From Microcebus murinus (taxonomy: Eukaryota; Chordata; Mammalia; Primates; Cheirogaleidae): a stretch of 64,000 nt of DNA. The position numbers and the translations under genes are program-made. Position 1 is the first letter of the stretch, and each line of letters starts with the position of its first letter. The stretch spans positions 38,209,501 through 38,273,500 of the forward strand of contig NC_134109.1 in the NCBI RefSeq assembly GCF_040939455.1, read 5' to 3'. The notes beneath the pieces were generated by a model. That model searched no databases and had not been told where the DNA came from. It saw only the letters and a program-made list of their open reading frames with translations. This document shows positions 56,697-64,000 of the stretch, piece after piece.

Positions 56697-56748
56697 ATGG
56701 AAAGCTGAATTTTCCAGCGACCCTCCCATACAGTCGCCACTTCACCAG
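56697..56748 (+). other. Exon-like 52-bp segment (speculative)
   Basis: A pyrimidine-rich acceptor-like stretch ends TTGCTTCCTCTATTGCAG at 56696, and a donor-like CAG|GTGGGT begins at 56749. Two of three plus-strand frames are open across the 52 bases. Length is not a multiple of three, and neither translation resembles a known protein to me. It could be a non-coding RNA exon or pure chance. Confidence 0.15.
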
Positions 56749-57660
56749 GTGGGTTCCAGCAATAATATTTTGAATAAGATCCGTCACGGTCTTTGGTCTC
56801 CATTTTCCATAGAGGAAAGACGTCTAAGGCAGAAGCAACCTACAGTGGTCTGCCTCACTTTCTGTACCCTCCCAACACTTATCCCCTCCCTTTCTTCTTT
56901 ACTCTTCTCTTTCTTCTTTTTCTCTTTTTGTTATCCCTCCACTGTCCTTCTCTCTCTCCCTTTTCTCCTTATCAGTCATTCTCTCATCAGACATTACCTG
57001 AGAGTTTTCCAGACACCAAGCATTGTGCTGAGTCCTGACAGCAACTCCGGGAACACCATGTAAGGATGGGACGAGGACTTTTCAAGGCAAAAGGGTCCAG
57101 GGATTTGGGAGTTTATTTTGCTTAATACAGAAATACTGGGATTGATACTGTTATTATATTAGTAGTTTAAAATATTCTGAATTTATAGATTTAAAATATC
57201 AATAAAACAACATGTGCAGTTTTCAAAAGTATACACTTAACGGCACACATTACAAACCTGTTTCAAAACATGAAGCAAATATGTACTTTTACAAAGATAT
57301 AAGCATTAAACACAGTATGAGGCTATGACTAATCAGCAAATTAACAATATCGCATTTTAAAAAGCACTCACAAAATGCAAATTTAATTAAATTGGAAAAA
57401 AAACTATCAGTGAAATATCAGAGTGGTAATATTATTTGATTTTTTTTTAAGACTGCAATTTTTAAAAGCAAAGTACCTCAATGGTATCATTGTTGAATTG
57501 CCAGTGTATTTTTATGCAAATTTTTCAGTTGTTGAAAATATTCTTTCCAACTCTGTGGCAGTAAGTGAATAGTGAGAAGATAGTATAGATTCATTTATTT
57601 CCCTGGGACTCATTCACCCTCAAATTATGTGATTCCTTGCTTTATACCTGAGGAGTTGTG
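56749..57660. other. No gene recognised; possible L2 remnant near 56980
   Basis: Pyrimidine-rich tract at 56880-56970. CCAAGCATTGTGCTGAGTCC at about 57017 resembles a reversed L2 terminus ('CCAGGCACTGTGCTAGG'). Remainder AT-rich and unrecognised. A 136-residue frame (56653-57063) crosses the pyrimidine tract, and its Ser/Leu/Phe run reflects that composition. Confidence 0.4.
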
Positions 57661-57669
57661 GGGATTCTC

Positions 57670-57945
57670 AGCAGTTGTATAGTATGCGGTGTGTGTAGTG
57701 TATGGTGAGTATGTGTGTGGGGGATACACATGACATATATGGGAGTGTGGGTCCGCGTGTATCTGCATGTGGCGTGTGTATATTAATATGTGTATGATGT
57801 GGCTGTGTGGTGTATGTGCATATGTGTGGTATATGCTGAGAGATCTGTGTATGTGTTTGTATGTGGCGTGCGTGGTGAGTGGGTGTGGTAACCGTGTGTG
57901 GTCTACATGCACAGGCGAGACGTGTGGTGTGTGGGCATCTTGGGT
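57670..57945. repeat. Degenerate GT-rich minisatellite-like tract
   Basis: About 275 bases of GTGT/GTAT/GGTG variants (ATGTGTGTGGGGGATACACA; GGCGTGTGTATATTAATATG; GTATGTGTTTGTATGTGGCG) without a fixed unit. The reverse strand gives a 129-residue Thr/His/Tyr-rich frame that is compositional only. Confidence 0.85.
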
Positions 57946-58338
57946 GGAATGCTGGCAGACAGTGGCCAGGTTCTTGAATCCTGGGGTCTGACTCTGAATA
58001 TGGTTATTTCTCACCTAATCTCGCTGTGATCAGAAGGCTGAGTTTTGGAGCTCACACAGCAGGGACGAACTGTCATGGGACAAGAAATATTAGTTTGGTA
58101 GGTTCAGGACTGACAGAGTGTCAGCCTCCAAGTCATGCCTGCAGCTGCAGAAGAGGGCTGGACACTTGCCCGACCAGAGAGAGGCCTGCAAGAGACTCTG
58201 GGCAGCCCAAGGGACCCAGTGACCCAGGCTGGAAGGTGCCTGAGAATATCCAGACCAGCGTTTGGCAACCTGAGGACTGTACATTTTAGTAGGTAGTAAA
58301 ATCAATTTTCTTGATTTCAGAGACCTTACTTGAAACAT
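57946..58338. other. No feature recognised
   Basis: Unrecognised GC-moderate sequence. Confidence 0.45.
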
Positions 58339-58376
58339 GGAATGGAATAGAATAGAAATAGAATAGAATAGAATGA
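58339..58376. repeat. (GAATA)n pentanucleotide tract
   Basis: GGAATGGAATAGAATAGAAATAGAATAGAATAGAATG, in parts: about seven imperfect GGAAT/GAATA units. The unit resembles satellite II/III pentamers, but the tract is short. Confidence 0.85.
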
Positions 58377-58416
58377 AAACACAGTAAGAATAAGTTCTTG
58401 AAACTTTCCTGTTAAG

Positions 58417-58460
58417 TGTGTGTATATATGTGTGTGTTGTGTGTGTATATATGTGTTGTG
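58417..58460. repeat. Short TG/TATA variant tandem tract
   Basis: Two near-copies of GTGTGTATATATGTG(T) separated by GTGTTGTG, giving an imperfect tandem array about 44 bp long. Confidence 0.8.
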
Positions 58461-58489
58461 ACATAAGATTAATTTGTTATTATTATTAT

Positions 58490-58600
58490 GGTCACTGTAC
58501 ATTTTTATTTTACAGGGAGGAAACAGAGGGTACCTGAGGTTAAGTGATCTCCCTTCTAAGGTCACAGTGAATTAGTGACAGGAACAGTCTTTCCATTACA
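58490..58600 (-). mobile_element. MIR fragment, antisense
   Basis: TTTTATTTTACAGGGAGGAA, ACCTGAGGTTAAGTGATCTC and CTAAGGTCACAGTGAATTAG follow the reversed MIR core. Confidence 0.75.
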
Positions 58601-59264
58601 GCACAAGTGCTAAGAGCCAATAGTGAGTCACCAAAAAAAGACCAGAATAATGACTTCTGTCTTCCTTTAGTGGAAAATAGCACTTTTAGTCTTTTTTAAA
58701 AACATATTATTGCTTCTCAAAATATTCAAACTTCCTGCAATTTCCAAAGGAGAGAATTGGACAAGTTGACTGATATTTAATGTATCCTTCGATTTTGAAA
58801 ATTCTAGAGTTCTATGACTTTAAGGAGGTCAGAGAGAGAGAATGTAGGTGATTCAGTTGTGGTCTGTGGGAAAAACCATTTTTATCTAGAAACAGTGAAC
58901 ATGAGTTCAAGGCTTTCTCTGTCACTGCGGGCTCTGGGGCAAATCATTGGGCAACTCCCCACTGTTACGACACTCTGTGTCGCAGCTACTTTGTGGGAGT
59001 CCAGTGTGGTCGCGTGTGTGACAAGAGTGATGTCCCGCAGTACTTGTCTGGTCTCTGCATCCCATTTAGAGCCAGTCTTTGCAGGGCCAGGTATGGACAC
59101 GTAAGGACAACCTGGGCACCCTTCATTTACCTACACAGGTGATTTAATGTGCTTCTTACTCAGGTGAGAATTACATTGATCAATTATGATGTACTTAAGG
59201 GTTTTTCAGGTTATAAACATGCAATGATAGGATTCTCCTAGGAACATTAAAATCAACAAAAAAC
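58601..59264. other. No gene recognised; weak MIR-like piece
   Basis: GTTCAAGGCTTTCTCTGTCA at about 58903 could be a diverged sense MIR. Opposite-strand frames of 72-96 residues at 58814-59104 have no domain support. Confidence 0.4.
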
Positions 59265-59900
59265 CTTAGACTGGGTGGAACATTCCGTCCTGACTTTGTC
59301 AGCCACTGGCCTGCCCGCATAATGTCCCTTGTAGCCAGAACTCCCCTGCCCATCTCTCCAGTCTGTATCTTGACAACTGTCCCCATCACTCTGGGTCCAG
59401 ACACACTGGCCTTCTCTGAGGTCTTCAGACATTACATTCTTCCTCTTTGCCTTTGCACATGCTGTTCCTCAGCCCAGAGAGCTCTTCCCTCCTCCACTTC
59501 CCTCTAAATACACTTACTCAACCTTCAGATTTCAGCTAAATTGTTCCTTTTTAGAGGCCAAGTTCCAGGCCCCATGGCAAGCTTCCATAGCACCATGAAC
59601 CTTGCCTTTGAGGAGTTCCAGTTGTAATTTTACATCCATTTGTGGGTGGCTTGATTTACGTTCATCTCATCAACTAGACAATAAGCCCCGTTAGGGCAGA
59701 GAGTTTCCTGTCTTTACCTCCTGCTGCATCCCCAGCACCAAGGCCATTGTCTAGTGCATGGTTCAGTGCTCAGAAACAGTAGGCTGGATAACTCAATATG
59801 CCCTGGGGTCTGTAGCTCATACTCAGAAAGCATATGTTTCCTGTCCATTTCTAATCAAGGGCTATGCATATGGTTACACAATAGGTGCTGAATAAATGAG
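59265..59900 (+). mobile_element. L2 3' region, sense, well preserved end
   Basis: CTTTGCCTTTGCACATGCTG, TTCCTCAGCCCAGAGAGCTC, CTTCAGATTTCAGCTAAATT, CTAGACAATAAGCCCCGTTA, GGGCAGAGAGTTTCCTGTCT, GCTGCATCCCCAGCACCAAG and AATAGGTGCTGAATAAATGA are in the order of the L2 3' region, up to near the terminus. No frame survives. Confidence 0.88.
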
Positions 59901-60299
59901 GCACTTCTTTATCAGCTTATCTGAATGTCTTAAATATGAACAAAGACGATTCTTCCAGAAAAGGCTGGCTTCAACCCAAGCCTTTACAGGAAGCCATTAC
60001 AGGAAGATTCTGTTAACAATATGTATTTTTAAAAAGGGTATATTCTGCATTTTTCTGAATAACCAACCATTTTAGATGCTGCAGGTTCTTCCTGCTGCCC
60101 TTTGACCCCTAAGTAGCTGCGGGGAGAGGGAATGAAAGAGCCCCCCCCTTCCCCCTTTCATTTCTCCCTTTCATTTCTCACCCACTGTATGCAGTGGAGA
60201 TTCAAAACCAGTTGGCCTTGGTCTGATAGGTACCACCACCCTGTTGCCTGGATCCATTGAGCATCTATCTAGGAAGAAGTATTTGGGCACCTGCCTATG
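59901..60299. other. No gene recognised; C-rich tract
   Basis: Poly-C/pyrimidine tract at 60140-60180 with CCCTTTCATTTCT duplicated in tandem. Otherwise unrecognised. Confidence 0.45.
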
Positions 60300-60525
60300 A
60301 AAAATTTGACAAACATTTGTGTAGCATTTCACACAGCATCCTTGCCTACGTTATCTGATTTTAACCCCCCATAACTATGGTGAGAAGATGGCATTTTCCA
60401 AATTTTGCACACGATGAAATTCAAAGACTTTAAGTTACTCATCCAAGGACACACAGAAAGCATTTTTAAGAGCAGGACTCAAATCTAGCTCTTTCAATTT
60501 CAGTGTTTCATATCAACACCTTTGG
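60300..60525 (-). mobile_element. MIR SINE, antisense
   Basis: GCCTACGTTATCTGATTTTA, CCATAACTATGGTGAGAAGA, AAGTTACTCATCCAAGGACA and AGAGCAGGACTCAAATCTAG follow the reversed MIR. Confidence 0.8.
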
Positions 60526-60639
60526 TACCAAGTTTGACAGGCTTAATAATACATCGTAATTATTATTATAATTATATTTATAACTTAAATAAATTATAAA
60601 TTTATATTTTATGGCACTTATTTTTCCAAACATGCTACA

Positions 60640-60779
60640 TTAATTCATGTGGTACTCATAATAACTTCCTGAGTTTGGTGGGGCAAGTATTCATCTCACT
60701 TTTACAGATAGGAACGCAAACCCCCATTGGCTAGAGGACATGTTCAATCGGTAGAATGGCTTGAGATGAATTTCAGTTC
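60640..60779 (-). mobile_element. MIR fragment, antisense
   Basis: GGTACTCATAATAACTTCCT, GGTGGGGCAAGTATTCATCT and CACTTTTACAGATAGGAACG match the reversed MIR start. It is cut by the LTR at 60780. Confidence 0.7.
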
Positions 60780-61277
60780 TGTGGTAGACAGAATAATGGT
60801 TCCCCAAAGATGTCCAAGTCTTAATCCCCAAAACCTGTCAACATGTTAACTAACATGGTCAAAGGGACTTTGCAGGTGTGATTAATATCAGAACATTGAG
60901 ATAGGGAGATTACCCTGAACTATCTGGCTGGGCTCAGTGTAACCACGTGTGTTCTTATGAGAAGGAGGCAGGTGGGGCAGAGTTCAGAGAACAAGACATG
61001 ATGATGGAAACAAGGGTCATAGTCAGAGAGAGAAAGACAAGAAGATGCTGTGCTGCCAGCTTTGAGGGTGGAGGAAGGGTCCACGGGCCAAAGAATGCAG
61101 GTGGCCCCTAGAAGCTGCAAAAGGCAAGGAAACAGCCCCTTCCTGGTTGCTTCTAGAAGGAGCAAAGCCCTGCTCACATGTCGATGCTGGGATTTCTGAC
61201 TTCCAGAACTATAAGATAAATTTGTGCTGCTTTAAGCTACTAAATTGTGATCATTTGTTACAACAGCAATAGGAAAC
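60780..61277 (+). mobile_element. MLT1-like MaLR solo LTR, sense
   Basis: TGTGGTAGACAGAATAATGG, TCCCCAAAGATGTCCAAGTC, AAAGGGACTTTGCAGGTGTG, TTGAGATAGGGAGATTACCC, CTTCCAGAACTATAAGATAA and a GGAAACTATTA end. An ERVL-MaLR LTR of about 500 bp with the internal part absent. Second MLT1-type LTR of the window, in the same orientation as 12642-13110. Confidence 0.85.
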
Positions 61278-61439
61278 TATTAATAATAAACTTCTTTAAA
61301 CAATGACTGGCCTCAGCAGGTAAGGAGCAAACCAGATGACCTCTAGTGTATCCAAATCCCCAGGGCTGGAGGGGAGGGCCGGGGCAAGTCTGGGACAGGC
61401 CTTAGGATGCTAAGAGAGGTCAGCATGCTGCAAGCCTCT
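61278..61439. other. No feature recognised
   Basis: Short unrecognised gap between an LTR and an L2. Confidence 0.5.
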
Positions 61440-61860
61440 ACTGTCTCACAGGGAGATGTGGGCCCTGCTGCTCTTCTCGTTAAAATCCTCCTGTGGCCCC
61501 CAAGTCCCTGACACTGCTGCCACTCTGACCTCGTCCTAGCCCACCTCTCCACCCACCACACTACAGGTATACTCGCCTTTCTCCTGTTGCTGGTCTCATG
61601 GGAATCTCACATGGCACCTTTTCATCATGTCCTGGGAGAGCATTTACTAGACCATCTCTCCAAATTACCCCCCAATCATTGTCTACCCTGACAACGACTC
61701 TAATTTTCTTTATAACATCTACCACCACCTGCGCCTATATTGCTCCCTCATGTTATCTGTGCCCCTCACTGAAATGTACACTCCAGGAGCACTCTCCAGC
61801 TCCCAGCTCTTCCCAAGGGCCTGAGCATGTTGGCCATTCAGTAAACATTTGTTGAATGGA
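61440..61860 (+). mobile_element. L2 3' region, sense
   Basis: GTGGCCCCCAAGTCCCTGAC, CCACTCTGACCTCGTCCTAG, CTGAAATGTACACTCCAGGA and TTCAGTAAACATTTGTTGAA, ending GTTGAATGGA, give a good match to the sense L2 terminus. Confidence 0.8.
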
Positions 61861-63824
61861 GGACAGACTGGAGGCAGCCTTAGAACAGGAGCACCTGGCT
61901 TCCCCCAGCATCGTCTCGAGCCCTTCAAGAGGAGTTTCTTCTTAGATCATGAATTCTGAGGATCCTCGGATTCATTTTCTTGCAGGGTTCCTGGCTACTT
62001 TCAGACACAGGCCTGGGTTCTTACTGAGAAAGAGAAAAGCAGCCTCTGAGAGCCTACACCTAGCCCGGCACTCACGTCCAGGCCATGGCATGCTCCTGCT
62101 GAACATAAATACTTCCATATGACACCAACATCAGACAGGGCCACTCTGTGACAGTGATGGAGCAAAAGGAAAATGAGCCCACTCTGTAACCATGCCCGGA
62201 CCCAGACAAAAACAAGAACATTGTCCAAGCCATGGAAATGACCAAAGACGCCCCTTTCCTCCCTAATATGAGTGACTTCTATGTCTTTACTAATTCCGCC
62301 TGTAGACTCATCTCATTCCTCCTGCCTTCTAGGTAAGATTACTAAGATCCCCTATCATATAATTACCTCTGTTTCCTGATAACATCCAATTCAGAGCAAT
62401 GTCCCACTTCCCTGAACCCTCCCCAATGTTACCTAACCCAAGCCCAAATTCTTTAGTAAGTCTTTGATCACATCTTCTTCTGAGATGTCCCAGGGCTCCC
62501 CACGGCATGTGTTAGCTCTCATCACAACTAGTCAAGAAGTCCCATATTGGGCGACTCCAGGTGACCCAGGTGGTCTCTGGCTAGGTCCACTGACACTGTG
62601 GACCGGAAGGCAGGCCCAACTTTTTCTGCTATCCAAGAGGGAGAAATTTACTTGGGCCAACTGGTCACCTAGAAAATCCTGAACTGCTTTGCGAGTGAGA
62701 CAGTGATACTGGATGCACACTGGGTGCATGAAACTCAGCTTGCACAAGACAGGGGCTGGAAGGTTCCTGGAGGAGCTGCTTCCTTACAGTCATGTGGCAG
62801 GGAGGGGCCCAGCAGGTGCAGCTGTGGCCTGCCTGGCTGCCCTAAGGGATGCCTGTGCCCGAGGCAGCCTACTCTGCACTGCTCATCTGTCCAAGTTAGG
62901 CTCCTTGGGACAGGTTTGAAAGTCTCCTCCCACTTCCACTCCTGAGCCTGCCCCATTTCCCAAGCTGCTTTTGCTTCAGCTCGAACTCTTCCTCCTGCCC
63001 CTCTTCCCCACCCCCACAGCCTGCACCTCTGTCACAGGCCTGTGCGTCTTGTGCCCTGTGCCCGCTGGGCTCTGGCCTCGGGGCGTCCTTCCTCTGCTCA
63101 AAGCCCTGCTTGATGATTAACTCACATCTTCACCAAAGTCTCCTCGGTTGCGTCCAGTCCCGTTGGCTACCCAAGCTTCTAGCAGCTGCTCTCACAGCTT
63201 AACAAGGGAGCTCCAGTGATGGTAGCTGACTGCGTTGATTTATGGGGTTTGGCTGTGATGGGAGTGGGGCTCATGTCAAGTTCATCTCCACAGCTAAAGC
63301 CTAATCTCCCCCAGGCAGAGTTTTCGCTTTCAACCACTTCCTCCCCAGTACCCAGAAGCGAGTCCAGAACAGCAAGTGCTCATGCCCTGTGACAAGGTCA
63401 ATCAAGAAACTGTTTCCTGCTGGGTTGTGGGCTGATACCTGCTCCTCAGGAGATCTCCCCACCCCACCCCAGGGCAGCCGCCAGGGAAGTGCCAGACAGA
63501 GCCATTTTCAGGGATTCTAGAAGCACATCCACCATCCTGACAGGCCCAGGTTGTTTGTTCATGAGCTTCATGGCTTTCTGTCCATAAAACATAGATCCCA
63601 GGATATTTTTCTCTCTAGATCTAGACATCTACAAGCCAGTCTGACTACTCCAGGGCCCAGCTCACTCGGTCAGGGTGAGAGTTAATCTCTGATGTCTTTC
63701 TCATCAACCGTTTCTGGTAAACACCTGGTGACTCTGCCAGGTCAAAGTTACATCCAAACATTTTTTTTTTTTTTTAAGAAAAGGTGGGTATTGGGATAAA
63801 GGGTGCTCTGCTGCCTTAAATATT
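61861..63824. other. No gene recognised; GC-moderate block
   Basis: No repeat recognised, except a T-run at 63762-63775. Open frames of 60-85 residues on both strands at 62464-62956 overlap one another and show no domain. The part 62940-63110 is C-rich and GC-rich. It may be single-copy DNA near a gene, but nothing proves that. Confidence 0.4.
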
Positions 63825-64000
63825 AATAGAACAGGGTTAATCTAAACGCACAGATATGGGAAAAGTCCAAGGATGTTAAGTTGAAAAAAGCAAAGTTTGT
63901 AAAATAAATACACATACCATGAGCTCATTCTCATAAGCCTATGCTTATATGATTTTTACATATAGAAAGAGTTAAAATAATATTTACCTGTTCTATGGAA
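63825..64000 (+). mobile_element. L1-like 3' part, sense, cut by window end
   Basis: GATGTTAAGTTGAAAAAAGC, AAAGTTTGTAAAATAAATAC and GAGCTCATTCTCATAAGCCT resemble the L1 string 'TGTTAAGTGAAAAAAGCAAGTTGCAAAACAATATG'. Extends beyond the window. Confidence 0.55.

Noticed and set aside
56653..57063. 136-residue plus-strand frame, the longest in the window
   Set aside because: Its C-terminal half is a Ser/Leu/Phe run from a pyrimidine tract, and no domain is recognisable. Only the small exon-like part was kept as speculative.
57625..58014. 129-residue minus-strand open frame rich in Thr, His and Tyr
   Set aside because: It is the translation of a CA-rich low-complexity tract. No domain, no conserved start context, and composition explains the lack of stops.
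62464..62956. Cluster of 68-80-residue frames on both strands
   Set aside because: They overlap each other in a GC-moderate block without splice signals or recognisable domains.

Overview
This window is nuclear DNA from a primate, most likely a strepsirrhine (lemur or loris lineage). Four Alu elements (3815-4164, 14554-14894, 15081-15421, 30426-30813), plus a variant at 9884-10208, carry a middle segment rich in AATTAATTGGCCAACTAA that I associate with strepsirrhine rather than human Alus. A tiny L1 3' end at 16565-16645 also has a lineage-type tail. Exact species cannot be read from the sequence.

No protein-coding gene, rRNA or tRNA could be supported on either strand. All open frames are short, and most lie inside identifiable repeats. 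The window reads as intergenic or large-intron DNA. Two TATA-like boxes (2235, 53709) and one exon-like segment (56697-56748) are the only weak hints of transcription units.

Layout. 0-5 kb: L2, an old Alu, then a long antisense L2 (2390-3814) split by a young Alu, then an antisense L1 3' end. 5-17.5 kb: L1, MIR, a mariner-type MITE (9146-9276), an Alu, a hAT element (11932-12124), an MLT1-like LTR, L2 and L1, an inverted Alu pair (14554-15421), and a Tigger-type transposon (16353-17461) with an 81-bp L1 nested in it. 17.5-23 kb: AT-rich and nearly repeat-poor. 23-37 kb: dense old repeats (MIR, L2, a palindromic DNA transposon) and a layered locus at 28.5-30.8 kb. 37-46 kb: mostly unrecognised DNA with a (GT)44 microsatellite and a short telomere-like tract (44708). 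46-57 kb: large L1 fragments, a perfect 22-bp-arm palindrome (48351-48397), and a young hAT MITE with a perfect 8-bp target duplication (54307-54521). 57-64 kb: GT-rich minisatellite, MIR/L2 fragments and an MLT1-like LTR.

There is no gene system to describe. What is worth a second look is insertion and rearrangement history: very short retro-insertions with intact target duplications, two MITEs that look recent, a palindrome joined to a tandem duplication, a telomere-like tract, and repeat-poor segments that could be conserved regulatory DNA. Repeat names are from memory of family consensus sequences. Coordinates of old repeats are approximate (tens of bases).
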